Shown: positions 8,093-17,422, counted from the first letter of the stretch. The stretch is 64,000 bases of DNA from CAZEQK01 sp964514395 (GCA_964514395.1 CAZEQK010000004.1:65636-129635); one strand, 5' to 3'. Notes: generated by a model not told the origin, from the letters alone. A program made the numbers and translations.

Positions 8093-9985
8093 ATGTACTC
8101 TCCTATTAATACTTTTTCAGAGAAAGACACATATGAAAAAGACAGATGGCTTATTGATTTATATTACAACGTTGTAAGAAAGCTCAAAGATAATAAAATA
8201 TTATGGGATAAAGGGAGCCTTCTTCTTGCCAACGAGAAAGCAACGATATTACATGTGGAATCAACTAAGGATTTTCCTGTAAGTCAAATATTATCAAATA
8301 TAGATTTCAGTGTGGAAGCGGTTGGAAAGAATGCTATTGGTATTACTGCAAAAACAGGGGAGAAGGCAACTATTCTTGGAAAAGAGCATGATTTAGATCT
8401 TTTGCATTCCTATACATCGGTTTCTGTTCCCTTTTTTAATAATGAAAATAAATTAATTGGAGTGATTGGATATCTTACCGACTTGGCTGATCAAGATATT
8501 GCAGAAGGTAAATTACAAGAACTTCTAACCATGTTTAGTTTGGCTTTAGATAATTATCAAGAGTTAAAGAAGCTTAAGAAAGAAAATCTTAAAAAAGATG
8601 ATTTATTATCTTTTTCACGTAGATTAAATTCTATATTCGATGTTAATGATGTTTTATTAGAAGCTATAAAAATTATGAACCTATTATATCCAAAGGATCA
8701 ATTAGAATTTTTAATGACTCATGATTATTTCGTACAAGATGCTTCAATAAAACAATTTGCTTTTATTCCAAATAGCAACAATATTAAAAGTAAGGCTTTT
8801 CTTCAGGGAAGATTATTTGTAGAACGAAGAAAAGGTAATGAAATATATGAGTTAGCAGTGCCTTTAAAAGGAAAACAAGGCGTTTACGGTATTATACATC
8901 TTATCTGTCATGATAATGTTCAAACCTATGACAGTGAAAAAGTGGATTATGTATCAACCATTGCTGATATCATTAGTAGAGCTCTTGAGAAGGCTAATCT
9001 ATATCATCAATCCATTGTCTCTATAAAAGAATTGCAAATCATTAATGAATTAACAAAACGATTAAATCAAAGTCTTGATAAAGATGAGATTCTTCATTTT
9101 ATCATCAATGAATCTCTAAAGTTATTCGCAGCAGAAAATGTAAGTATATTGAAACTAGATGAAACGTCTCGGTTATTAAAAATAATTGCCTCCCATGATA
9201 AATCTAATATTGGCAATAGTATTTTGTCTGATTATGGTTATATGGGTTTAGTATATAAAAATAATGAACCGATTATCTTTTCTGATTTGAGAAATGACAC
9301 AAGTGTTCATGATATTTTTGTGGAAAATAATAATTTTAGGTCATTGATTTCTGTACCTATCAACGTCAATAAAAATTTTATTGGTATTTTGTCTGTGTAT
9401 AGTATTAAGCCTTACCATTTTTCTTATAAAGATTTTCAGCGATTGCAATTGTTTTCTCAGCATATTGGGCTTACCCTAACAAATGTTTTTTTTCACGAAA
9501 GACTTCACCAAATGGCTATTACTGATTATCTTACTGGTTTATTTAACCGTTCATATTTGGACAAACAGATTGAAATTTCAAGAAAAAAAGACAAGTTTGG
9601 GTCTTTACTCTTATTCGATATTGATGATTTTAAAAAGATAAATGATAAATATGGTCACCAGGTTGGAGATCAGGTTTTAATTCAAGTAGCTAATATTATT
9701 AGAGAAAGTATCAGAGAGGAGGATGTGGCTGCAAGGTGGGGCGGAGAAGAAATCGCTGTCTATTTACCGAATTTAGATTCTGAAATTTCAGAATCTATTG
9801 CTACTCGTATCTTAAAATATATTAGGGATAAAATAAACCCAAGCATTACCATATCATGTGGCACATCCACATGGATTTCCGATTTATCAAATAAAGATTT
9901 TATTAAATTAGTGAAGGAAGCAGATCAAGCTTTATATGAAGCGAAGAAAAATGGCAAGGATCAGGTGATAATTTTTAATAGATAA
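8093..9985 (+). CDS. GAF-GGDEF diguanylate cyclase
   Basis: Makes cyclic di-GMP from two GTP. The 630-residue cytoplasmic protein has no membrane segment. The N-terminal 140 residues resemble the GAF-like sensor domain of DhaR/acetoin-type regulators (GKNAIGITAKTGEKATILG then SVSVPFFNNENKLIGVIGYL). A diverged middle region is followed by a clear GAF domain (about 315-455) and the GGDEF domain (about 465-630). The active site is intact (GGEEI at 550-554; metal Asp in DIDDFKKINDKYGHQVGD). An RxxD inhibitory site (REED, 541-544) sits at the canonical position, so product inhibition is expected. The GAF domains suggest control by a small soluble ligand. Likely targets in the window are the PilZ protein and the c-di-GMP riboswitch. 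Confidence 0.92.
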   Translation: MYSPINTFSEKDTYEKDRWLIDLYYNVVRKLKDNKILWDKGSLLLANEKATILHVESTKDFPVSQILSNIDFSVEAVGKNAIGITAKTGEKATILGKEHDLDLLHSYTSVSVPFFNNENKLIGVIGYLTDLADQDIAEGKLQELLTMFSLALDNYQELKKLKKENLKKDDLLSFSRRLNSIFDVNDVLLEAIKIMNLLYPKDQLEFLMTHDYFVQDASIKQFAFIPNSNNIKSKAFLQGRLFVERRKGNEIYELAVPLKGKQGVYGIIHLICHDNVQTYDSEKVDYVSTIADIISRALEKANLYHQSIVSIKELQIINELTKRLNQSLDKDEILHFIINESLKLFAAENVSILKLDETSRLLKIIASHDKSNIGNSILSDYGYMGLVYKNNEPIIFSDLRNDTSVHDIFVENNNFRSLISVPINVNKNFIGILSVYSIKPYHFSYKDFQRLQLFSQHIGLTLTNVFFHERLHQMAITDYLTGLFNRSYLDKQIEISRKKDKFGSLLLFDIDDFKKINDKYGHQVGDQVLIQVANIIRESIREEDVAARWGGEEIAVYLPNLDSEISESIATRILKYIRDKINPSITISCGTSTWISDLSNKDFIKLVKEADQALYEAKKNGKDQVIIFNR

Positions 9986-10102
9986 TCATTACCTTTCGAA
10001 TTTTCAAAATATTTATAAAAAGAGGTAATGTATACTTTATGATTGCATGAAAAAAGTGTAAAATTGAATTAATAAATAGACAATGAGGGGAATGTCAAAT
10101 AA

Positions 10103-11122
10103 ATGAGTGATTTTCCTTTAATGATTAAAAATAATGAGGATAATATTATTTCACTTGAAATTCCTACACCATTTCCTGTAGGTGCTGTTAATCTATATTT
10201 AATATTAGGAGATAAACTAACATTAGTAGATACAGGACCTAAAACAGAATTAGCATGGAAATCATTAATTTACCAATTAAATATGAATGGCCTAAGAATA
10301 AAAGATATTGATCAAATTATATTAACACATCACCATGTGGATCACAGTGGGTTGCTATCCATCTTACTTGAACACCATCCAAATTTAAAAGTATATGCTC
10401 ATGAAGCAACGGTTCCATGGGTAGAAAAAAGAAAAAATGTGATAGAGCAAATGATTCATTTTTACGAAAATTTATACCTTGAAAATGGATTGGCATACTC
10501 CGATATTATAGCAATGAAAAAGTATCATGATTATTTTGAACAATATTTTGACCCAGTTAAAATAGATCATATTTTGCATGATGGCATGGAATTAGAGGGG
10601 CATTCTGACTGGAGTGTTATGCATAATCCTGGTCATGCACAAGGTCATATCTCTCTTTATCATCAGAACACAGGTACTTTGATTGCAGGAGATCATCTTA
10701 TCGAGCATATTTCATCTGGAACCTTTATTGAACCACCATTTGAACAAGATATGACAAATTATGGAGTTAGGCCAAAGATAGTGATAGATTATAAAGATTC
10801 CCTTGAACGAATGTTGGAATTAAACCTGAATAGGGTTTTATCTGGACACGGAAAAGTAATTACAAATCCAAACAGTATCATTGCCAAGGAACTAAATAAA
10901 TTCGAACAAAGAGCTGAGAAAATATTATCACATTTAAATAATCACACGGTTACAGTCTATGATTTAATGAAGCTGGCTTATCCAAATAGATATGATAAAC
11001 ATTTGCATTTATTTTTTTCTGAGGTATTAGGGACTTTAGATTTATTAGAGAGTCAGGGAAAAGTAAGTACAATAAAAGAAAAAGGACTAGTAAAGTATTA
11101 TATTGCAAAACATATGATGTAG
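10103..11122 (+). CDS. Metallo-beta-lactamase-fold hydrolase
   Basis: Soluble binuclear-metal hydrolase, 339 residues. The HxHxDH signature is HHHVDH at 76-81. Further ligands are the His in NPGHAQGH, the Asp in AGDHLIEH and the His in LSGHGKV. The C-terminal 80 residues (HTVTVYDLMKLAYP onward) look like the winged-helix tail of the LACTB2/YqjP-like branch, some of whose members act on RNA or thioesters. The substrate is unknown. ATG follows GAGGGGAATG at a slightly long spacing. Transcribed alone or with the PAP2 gene 66 bases downstream, with a hairpin between. Confidence 0.85.
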   Translation: MSDFPLMIKNNEDNIISLEIPTPFPVGAVNLYLILGDKLTLVDTGPKTELAWKSLIYQLNMNGLRIKDIDQIILTHHHVDHSGLLSILLEHHPNLKVYAHEATVPWVEKRKNVIEQMIHFYENLYLENGLAYSDIIAMKKYHDYFEQYFDPVKIDHILHDGMELEGHSDWSVMHNPGHAQGHISLYHQNTGTLIAGDHLIEHISSGTFIEPPFEQDMTNYGVRPKIVIDYKDSLERMLELNLNRVLSGHGKVITNPNSIIAKELNKFEQRAEKILSHLNNHTVTVYDLMKLAYPNRYDKHLHLFFSEVLGTLDLLESQGKVSTIKEKGLVKYYIAKHMM

Positions 11123-11145
11123 TAGAAGTTATAACATAATAAATA

Positions 11146-11175
11146 AAAGCGGCCAATCTATGGTCGCTTATTTTC
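11146..11175 (+). terminator. Weak hairpin between the MBL and PAP2 genes
   Basis: AAGCGGCCA pairs with TGGTCGCTT (one G-T wobble) around a short loop and is followed by a loose T-rich stretch (ATTTTCAT). Probably a weak or partial terminator. Confidence 0.45.
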
Positions 11176-11187
11176 ATAGGAGGTTCT

Positions 11188-11835
11188 ATGGAGACTAGTT
11201 ATAGAAAGAAGAAGATTACCTTTGCTTTATTATCATTCTTGATTATCATTTATGGTTTAATTATCTTTTTAGTCATAACAAATCATATGGGATGGTTTGA
11301 TCTACCAATCAGTAATGTAATTCAACGTCTAGAATCCCCAGTACTTACGAATTTGATGGAGATTTTTACCTTTATCGGCTCATCCACTATGGTTATTACT
11401 ATTTCTATAACCTTTATGATCTTTTTGTTTTTCTTTTTTAAGTATAGGTACGAACTTATTTTTTTTGCTATTTCCATCATAGGGTCTAGCATTATTAATG
11501 TGGTATTAAAGAATATCATTCAGAGAGAAAGACCTACCTCACACAGAATAATTGATGCTTTAGGCTTTAGTTTTCCAAGTGGACATTCTATGGCGGCATT
11601 TACACTTTATGTTACATTAGCTTATATGCTTTGGAAGCATGCTGACACAAACTTTTTAAAACTTATCATTACCATAGGATCCACACTGATAATACTTCTT
11701 ATTGGTATTAGTAGAATATATTTAGGTGTTCATTACCCAAGTGATGTGATTGGTGGTTATATAACAAGTGTATTTTGGCTACTTATTATCACAAAAGCAT
11801 ACTATTTCATACAAAATATGGATTTAAAGAGATAG
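11188..11835 (+). CDS. PAP2-family membrane phosphatase
   Basis: Integral membrane lipid-phosphate phosphatase of 215 residues with about six membrane helices. All three motifs are intact: K108-x6-R115-P116, PSGH at 130-133, and SR-x5-H-x3-D (S175, R176, H182, D186). H133 and H182 would form the catalytic pair, facing outward. Family members dephosphorylate phosphatidylglycerol phosphate, phosphatidic acid or undecaprenyl pyrophosphate; the sequence alone does not decide between them. AGGAGG lies 8 bases before ATG. It could recycle undecaprenyl carrier for the penicillin-binding protein at the start of the window, but that is inference only. Confidence 0.9.
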   Translation: METSYRKKKITFALLSFLIIIYGLIIFLVITNHMGWFDLPISNVIQRLESPVLTNLMEIFTFIGSSTMVITISITFMIFLFFFFKYRYELIFFAISIIGSSIINVVLKNIIQRERPTSHRIIDALGFSFPSGHSMAAFTLYVTLAYMLWKHADTNFLKLIITIGSTLIILLIGISRIYLGVHYPSDVIGGYITSVFWLLIITKAYYFIQNMDLKR

Positions 11836-11949
11836 TTTTTACTTTTTATTAAAAATCAATTTAATTTAGGTTCATTTTATGTTATCGTGAAATAGGAAGA
11901 ATTGACAGCGCTTTCATAATAAGAATGATGTTAAGTAGGGGGAGTAAAA

Positions 11950-13143
11950 ATGAGTAATAATAATAAACTTGGTTTTTCCACTAAAGCTATACATTATGGA
12001 TATTCATCAAAGGATAACGAAGGTGCACTTAGCCCACCAATTTATCAAACTTCTACTTTTGTTTTTGATGATGTTGAACAAGGTCGAGCAAGATTCGCTG
12101 GAGAAGAAGCAGGGTATATCTATACTAGGTTGGGTAGTCCAACCGTTAAAATTTTAGAGGAGCGAATAGCTGCATTAGAAGGTGCAGAGGCAGGTATAGC
12201 TTTCGCTTCTGGTATGGGGGCTGTTTCAGCAGTTATTCTTGGCTTATTAAAATCAGGCGATCATATTATAGCTTCAGATGCATTGTATGGAGGAACCTAT
12301 ACCTTATTGGAATTATTAAATGAGAAATATGGCATTGAATACACATTTGTTGAAATGTCAGCTACTCCTGAATTAATCAGAGATTTTGTAAAGCCAAACA
12401 CAAAAATGGTCTACATTGAAACACCTATGAATCCAACGATGAAATTAGTAGATCTTAAAAAAACTGCTGCTATTTCAAAAGAGCTTGGTTTAATAAGTGT
12501 TGTAGATAATACATTTACATCACCTTATTTACAAAGACCTTTAGAATATGGAATAGATATTGTTCTGCACAGTGCGACTAAGTATATCGGTGGTCATGGA
12601 GATGTTATAGCAGGTTTGGTAGTTGGAGAGAAGGATACTATTCATCATATTAGGATGACTTCGTTAAAGACAATTGGTGCTGTTATGGCTCCATTTGACG
12701 CATGGCTGTTATTGCGTGGACTAAAGACATTGGCAGTTAGGCTAGATAGACATTCAGAAAACGCAATGAAAATTGCACGTTTTCTAGAGAATCACCCTAA
12801 AATAGATAAGATTTTTTATCCTGGATTAAAAAGCTTTCCTCAATACGAATTAGCACAAAAACAAATGAGTGCTCCAGGTGGATTAATCAGCTTTGAAGTA
12901 AAAGGTGGCTTACAATCAGGAATTGATCTGTTAAATCATATTGAAGTATGTAAATTAGCAGTTAGTCTTGGTGATATTGATACTTTGATTCAGCATCCTG
13001 CATCGATGACTCATTCACCAATTCCAAGGGAAAAACGTTTAGAAATGGGTATCACTGATGGTTTAATTAGATTATCTGTCGGTTTAGAAGATGTAGATGA
13101 TATCATAAATGATTTAGAGAATGGTCTTTCCTTCGTGAAATAA
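11950..13143 (+). CDS. Cys/Met-metabolism PLP enzyme, methionine gamma-lyase-like
   Basis: Trans-sulfuration-family PLP lyase, 397 residues. The Schiff-base lysine is K211 in LHSATKYIGGHGD. Y58 and R60 (YIYTRLGSPT) are the phosphate-binding pair contributed to the neighbouring subunit. The C-terminal GDIDTLIQHPASMTHSPIP followed by GLIRLSVGLEDV is typical of methionine and cystathionine gamma-lyases. The position of the active-site Cys of classical methionine gamma-lyases (YGCT) is Gly here (YGGT, G115), as in cystathionine gamma-lyase types, so the substrate could be methionine, homocysteine or cystathionine. No methionine-related riboswitch precedes it. AGGGGGAG sits before ATG. Single-gene unit closed by a terminator. 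Confidence 0.88.
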   Translation: MSNNNKLGFSTKAIHYGYSSKDNEGALSPPIYQTSTFVFDDVEQGRARFAGEEAGYIYTRLGSPTVKILEERIAALEGAEAGIAFASGMGAVSAVILGLLKSGDHIIASDALYGGTYTLLELLNEKYGIEYTFVEMSATPELIRDFVKPNTKMVYIETPMNPTMKLVDLKKTAAISKELGLISVVDNTFTSPYLQRPLEYGIDIVLHSATKYIGGHGDVIAGLVVGEKDTIHHIRMTSLKTIGAVMAPFDAWLLLRGLKTLAVRLDRHSENAMKIARFLENHPKIDKIFYPGLKSFPQYELAQKQMSAPGGLISFEVKGGLQSGIDLLNHIEVCKLAVSLGDIDTLIQHPASMTHSPIPREKRLEMGITDGLIRLSVGLEDVDDIINDLENGLSFVK

Positions 13144-13182
13144 AATGGCTAGAATAAACTGGATTATATTTTGAAACCATAC

Positions 13183-13216
13183 AAAACGATCCTACATCTG
13201 AAGGGGTCGTTTTTTC
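13183..13216 (+). terminator. Intrinsic terminator after the PLP lyase
   Basis: AAAACGATCCT pairs with AGGGGTCGTTTT with one wobble; the stem is followed by six Ts. Confidence 0.85.
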
Positions 13217-13333
13217 TTGGCATCCTTTCAATTAATTGATAGGAAAAGTTTTCCCAAAGTGTTTAACGGAATAATGATAAGCTGTTTATTTGTGTTAAAA
13301 TAAGTGGAGAAAAGTGCTTAGGAGGGATTGTAG

Positions 13334-14284
13334 ATGAAATATCGTAGATTAGGAACAACAGGGATTAAAGTAAGTGAGATTTCTTTGGGTAGCTGGTTAA
13401 CCTATGGAGGGTATGTCGAAAATGAGAATGCAGTAAAGTCTATCCATAAAGCCTATGAATTAGGTATCAACTTTTTTGATACTGCAAATGTTTATAGAAG
13501 AGGAGAGGCAGAAAAAGTAGTAGGACAAGCATTAAAAGCATTCCAGAGAGAATCTTATGTTTTAGCGACAAAAGTATTTTTCCCTATGGGTGATGGTGTC
13601 AATGATCACGGTTTATCCCGTAAGCATATCATGGAGCAGGCTAATGCTAGTTTAAAACGAATAGGTGTAGATTATGTGGATATCTATTATTCACATCGTT
13701 ATGATGCAGAAACACCACTAGAAGAAACATTACGTGCCTTTGATGATCTTGTTAGACAGGGCAAGATTTTATACATCGGAGTAAGTGAATGGACACCTGC
13801 ACAGATTGCTGAAGCCATTCACATTGCTGATAAAAGGCTATTAGATCATTTAGTGGTTAATCAGCCAGTATACAATATGTTTAATCGATATATTGAAAAT
13901 GAAATTATACCTTTAAGTGAAAAGCACGGTATAGGTCAGGTAGTATTTTCTCCACTAGCTCAGGGTATGCTAACTGGAAAATATAAAAAAGATGAGCCAG
14001 CACCAAAAGGAAGTAGAGCATCAGATCCTAACAGTAAAGTTTTCTTAGAAAGATTCATGAAAGAAGATTATTATAATAAAGTTGATAAACTTCAGCAGAT
14101 TGCAAAAGAGATGGATATAACAGTGGCACAGCTTGCATTGGCCTGGGTTTTAAGATTAGATAATATATCCAGTGCTCTTATTGGTGCAAGCCGACCAGAG
14201 CAAGTAGAAGAAAACGTAAAAGCCGTGGATATAATATTAGCCCCTGATGTTTTGGAAAGAATTGAGAAAATACTTTCAAAATAA
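13334..14284 (+). CDS. Aldo/keto reductase (Kv-beta-like branch)
   Basis: NADPH-dependent carbonyl reductase with a TIM barrel, 316 residues. The catalytic tetrad is complete: D49 and Y54 (FFDTANVY), K80 (LATKVF) and H121 (YYSHRYD). The NADP-binding end shows GASRPEQVEEN, and GQVVFSPLAQGMLTGKY is typical of the Kv-beta/YghZ-like branch. The physiological substrate is unknown; detoxification of reactive aldehydes is a common role. AGGAGGG lies before ATG. Single gene closed by a strong terminator. Confidence 0.92.
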   Translation: MKYRRLGTTGIKVSEISLGSWLTYGGYVENENAVKSIHKAYELGINFFDTANVYRRGEAEKVVGQALKAFQRESYVLATKVFFPMGDGVNDHGLSRKHIMEQANASLKRIGVDYVDIYYSHRYDAETPLEETLRAFDDLVRQGKILYIGVSEWTPAQIAEAIHIADKRLLDHLVVNQPVYNMFNRYIENEIIPLSEKHGIGQVVFSPLAQGMLTGKYKKDEPAPKGSRASDPNSKVFLERFMKEDYYNKVDKLQQIAKEMDITVAQLALAWVLRLDNISSALIGASRPEQVEENVKAVDIILAPDVLERIEKILSK

Positions 14285-14336
14285 AAATGAATAATGGACT
14301 GAGAAAAAACGAAATTGACAGGCCTAACAATCTTAT

Positions 14337-14362
14337 AGGTGAAGGGTTCCTTCACCTTTTCT
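14337..14362 (+). terminator. Intrinsic terminator after the aldo/keto reductase
   Basis: Perfect 9-base stem AGGTGAAGG / CCTTCACCT with a 3-base loop, then TTTTCTTT. Confidence 0.9.
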
Positions 14363-14464
14363 TTATAAACTATAATGCTAGTACTTTTTATTCACACTGA
14401 AGATAAATATAATAGTAAATAGAATAATATTTTTTTAAGAACGATAAAAATGGAGGTACTGACC

Positions 14465-15391
14465 ATGAGGATTGCTGTAATGGGTGCAGGTGGTGTTGGT
14501 GCATATTTTGGCGGTTTATTAGCAAAATCGGGTAATGATGTTTCATTGATTGCGCGTGGTGAACATTTGAAAGCGCTTAAAAACAATGGATTAACGGTAA
14601 AAAGCGTTCATGGAGACTTTCACCTCAATCTATTAGCTGTGGCTGATCCAAAGGAGATTGGACCAGTTGATATGGTTTTATTTACACCAAAAGCATATGA
14701 TACGAAAGGTGCAACAGAACAAATCTTGCCAATATTAAAAAAGAATTCGGTAGTAGTTAATCTTCAAAATGGTATTGATAATGAAAAGATAATGTTAGAT
14801 GTTATTGGAGAGGAAAAGGTAATAGGAGGGCTAACCTATATTGAGACAACTATTGAATCACCAGGAGTTATATCACAAAAGAGTAAAAATAAAAAAATTA
14901 TTTTTGGTGAATTAAATGGTAAGATAACGGAACGGGCAAAAGAAATATTGAGAATCTTTGAGGATGCTGGGATATCAACAGTATTATCTGATAATATTCA
15001 AAAGGAAATATGGAAAAAATTTATGTTTCTCTCCTCCTTCAGTGCGATTACAACATTAGCTGAAGCGACTGCTGGAGAAATTGTAAGTTTTGATGAAATA
15101 AATAAGCTTTATAGAAAGCTTTTAGAAGAGGTATATGATGTTGCAAAAGCATATTACATCCCTTTGACAGATGAGGATGTGGAGACAGCATATCAATTTG
15201 CTCATAAAAATTTAGAACCAACTACAAAGTCATCTATGCAGAGAGATTTCGAGAAAGGTAAAACATTAGAAATAGATAGTTTAAGTGGTGCGGTAATTCG
15301 GTTTGGAAGAAAGGTAAATATAAGTACTCCGTATCACGGAATGGTGTATGGTGTACTTAAGCTTAAAGAGAGCAAATATCTTAAGAAATAA
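14465..15391 (+). CDS. 2-dehydropantoate 2-reductase family protein
   Basis: NADPH-dependent reductase of ketopantoate to pantoate in coenzyme A synthesis, or a paralogue acting on a related keto acid; 308 residues. The N-terminal Rossmann motif is MRIAVMGAGGVGAYFGG. The ketopantoate reductase signatures LQNGIDNE and KEIWKKFMFLSSFSAI (with the conserved Lys) are present, followed by the helical C-domain. An upstream in-frame ATG (14450) overlaps the TGGAGG ribosome binding site, so 14465, 8 bases downstream, is the start. No other pantothenate genes are near, and Bacilli often carry several PanE paralogues, so no symbol is given. A strong terminator follows. Confidence 0.85.
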   Translation: MRIAVMGAGGVGAYFGGLLAKSGNDVSLIARGEHLKALKNNGLTVKSVHGDFHLNLLAVADPKEIGPVDMVLFTPKAYDTKGATEQILPILKKNSVVVNLQNGIDNEKIMLDVIGEEKVIGGLTYIETTIESPGVISQKSKNKKIIFGELNGKITERAKEILRIFEDAGISTVLSDNIQKEIWKKFMFLSSFSAITTLAEATAGEIVSFDEINKLYRKLLEEVYDVAKAYYIPLTDEDVETAYQFAHKNLEPTTKSSMQRDFEKGKTLEIDSLSGAVIRFGRKVNISTPYHGMVYGVLKLKESKYLKK

Positions 15392-15425
15392 AGAGATTAA
15401 TTAAAGAGGAAATCCTATAACCAGT

Positions 15426-15482
15426 AAATACCCCTAAAATTAGTACTGTAAATGTTCTAGTTTTAGGGGTATTTAATTTAAT
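15426..15482 (+). terminator. Long inverted repeat / terminator after the ketopantoate reductase
   Basis: Perfect 14-base stem AAATACCCCTAAAA (15426-15439) and TTTTAGGGGTATTT (15461-15474) around a 21-base loop. The T tract is modest. Confidence 0.75.
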
Positions 15483-15612
15483 AAAATAGTACAAAAGGAC
15501 TAACAGCTAGATGAACGAAGGGGGACTTATCTCTTATTTTTGGAAAATTCTATTAACTAATGATTCCTAAACAAATATAATAAAAGAAATCCATGAGTCA
15601 AAGGTGATAATT

Positions 15613-16233
15613 ATGTTTCTGTATAACAAAACTACTATTTTTGACAATAGTGCGAATGTTTTATCTGCTGGAACAATAGAGAGTTTTAATATGAACCGGA
15701 TTACCATATTGTGTGAAAAAGGTAGTTCTATTTTAGTAGGAATTGGACAGCAAGTGATAGTCAATATTTTTGATAAATTTAAGGGTGAAATAATATATGC
15801 AGGAATAATTATAGAAATCTCGGACACTAGGATAATAATAGAAAATTTAGAGTATATTCGTGGGAAGCAAAGACGTGAAGAGGTCAGGGTAAATGTAGTT
15901 ATGCCTATTAAAATATATGAGGTTTTTTATAATAATACGTTAATCACACTAGAAAAATATATTCATGGATTTATTGTAAATTTAAGTGCAAACGGTTTTT
16001 TGCTATCTACTACTCTTGATTTACCAGTTGGATTAAGATTTCTATTATCATTAAACATCAATAATAGAACAATGCCAGTTATTGCACACATAATAAGAAA
16101 AGAAAATAATAATAATAAATTTTACTATGGTACGCAATTATCTACGGTAAATAATGATGATAAGAAAGTAATTAGACAGCATGTTCTTCAAAAACAAATC
16201 ATTGATAAAAAGGAAAAAGCAAAAACGATATAA
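15613..16233 (+). CDS. PilZ-domain c-di-GMP receptor (YpfA/YcgR-like)
   Basis: Soluble c-di-GMP effector of 206 residues. The N-terminal half (SAGTIESFNMNRITILCEKG...GQQVIVNIF) fits the YcgR-N/PilZN fold. The C-terminal PilZ domain carries both binding signatures: RREEVRV (RxxxR) near residue 91, and NLSANGF near residue 125, where the usual D of [D/N]xSxxG is N. Relatives act as flagellar brakes or exopolysaccharide regulators. GTG at 15604 overlaps the AAAGGTG ribosome binding site, so ATG 15613 is chosen. No flagellar gene is adjacent. With the diguanylate cyclase at 8093-9985 and the riboswitch near 26.6 kb it completes a maker-reader set. Confidence 0.85.
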   Translation: MFLYNKTTIFDNSANVLSAGTIESFNMNRITILCEKGSSILVGIGQQVIVNIFDKFKGEIIYAGIIIEISDTRIIIENLEYIRGKQRREEVRVNVVMPIKIYEVFYNNTLITLEKYIHGFIVNLSANGFLLSTTLDLPVGLRFLLSLNINNRTMPVIAHIIRKENNNNKFYYGTQLSTVNNDDKKVIRQHVLQKQIIDKKEKAKTI

Positions 16234-16314
16234 AAGCAACATCCTCCTTTAAAGTGCATAGATTATAAATAAGCAAAGACCTAATATTTATGTGTACAAT
16301 AAAGGAGGGGAAAA

Positions 16315-17415
16315 ATGGCATTAGCAAAAAATTATTATGCTGGTAGTAATACTTATTTAGGATTTTATTCTCTTTATGAGGATGCATTTAGAGATTTAGA
16401 TTATTTATATATATTAAAAGGCGGACCGGGAACGGGGAAATCGTCTTTGATGCGTGATATAGGTATTAAAATGCTAAATAATAACTATAACATTGAATTC
16501 TATCATTGTTCATCAGATAATCAATCCCTTGACGGATTAATCATACCTCAATTAAATCTAGGATTTGTCGATGGGACTGCTCCACATATTATAGATCCAA
16601 TTTATCCTGGTGCAGTAGATCAAATTATTAACCTAGGTGATTTTTGGGACAGGAATAGACTAAGGGAAAATAAAGAAGATATTAAGCATTTGACAAAGAA
16701 GATATCAAGCAATTTTGTAGAAGCGTATCAGCAGTTTAATAAAGCTAAAGAAGTTTATGATGAGTGGAAAGGTATATATTTATCTGCGATAGATTTTAAT
16801 AAAGTCAATATGGTTACCGAAAAATTAACGGAAGAAATATTTGATCAGGAGATTCTGAGAGAAGGAAATCCAAAGACGAAACGGTTATTTTTTGGTGCAA
16901 TAACACCTGAAGGCCCAGTGAATTATATTAATAATATTACTAAGGACATAAAGAAAAGGTACATTGTAAAAGGTAGACCAGGTAGTGGTAAATCAATAAT
17001 GATGAAAAAAATAGGAATGCAAGCAGAAAGTCTAGGATTATCAGTTGTCTATTATCCAAGTGCATTTGATCCTAATAGCTTAGATATGGTGATAATTCCA
17101 TCTTTAAGTGTTGCTATTATTGATGGAACTGCACCTCATATTATAAATCCAGAACGTGATAATGATAAGGTTATTGATATGTTTGAACTATGTATGGACC
17201 AACAGATTGAGAAATTAAATGAAGGGAAATTAGAGAATATTGAACAGCGATATAAAATAAAAATGACAATTGGAACTAATCATTTAAAAGAAGCAAAAAG
17301 ACTTCATGATGAGCTAGAAAAGTTCTATATAAGCTCTATGAATTTTGAAAAAATAAGTATGAAAAAAGATGAGCTAATGGACGAAGTATTTGATTATGCA
17401 TCAAAAATAATGTAA
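16315..17415 (+). CDS. Double P-loop ATPase, PRK06851-type, internally duplicated
   Basis: Cytoplasmic 366-residue protein made of two related halves. Each starts with a Walker A motif (GGPGTGKSSLM near residue 39; GRPGSGKSIMM near 222). Each continues with a matching block, YHCSSDNQSLDGLIIPQL...DGTAPHIIDP in the first half and YYPSAFDPNSLDMVIIPSL...DGTAPHIINP in the second. No classical Walker B is obvious; the conserved DGTAPH may supply the acidic residue. I recall such proteins as widespread, uncharacterised ATPases of Firmicutes, but no function is known to me. AGGAGGGG precedes ATG. It follows the PilZ gene by about 80 bases and may share its transcript. Confidence 0.8.
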   Translation: MALAKNYYAGSNTYLGFYSLYEDAFRDLDYLYILKGGPGTGKSSLMRDIGIKMLNNNYNIEFYHCSSDNQSLDGLIIPQLNLGFVDGTAPHIIDPIYPGAVDQIINLGDFWDRNRLRENKEDIKHLTKKISSNFVEAYQQFNKAKEVYDEWKGIYLSAIDFNKVNMVTEKLTEEIFDQEILREGNPKTKRLFFGAITPEGPVNYINNITKDIKKRYIVKGRPGSGKSIMMKKIGMQAESLGLSVVYYPSAFDPNSLDMVIIPSLSVAIIDGTAPHIINPERDNDKVIDMFELCMDQQIEKLNEGKLENIEQRYKIKMTIGTNHLKEAKRLHDELEKFYISSMNFEKISMKKDELMDEVFDYASKIM

Positions 17416-17422
17416 AGAATTA

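Noticed and set aside
9987..10030. Inverted repeat CATTACCT / AGGTAATG after the diguanylate cyclase gene
   Set aside because: 27-base AT-rich loop and no T tract; could be an operator or chance, not supportable as a terminator.
13217..13333. Possible promoter TAAAAT before the aldo/keto reductase
   Set aside because: No convincing -35 at a suitable distance.
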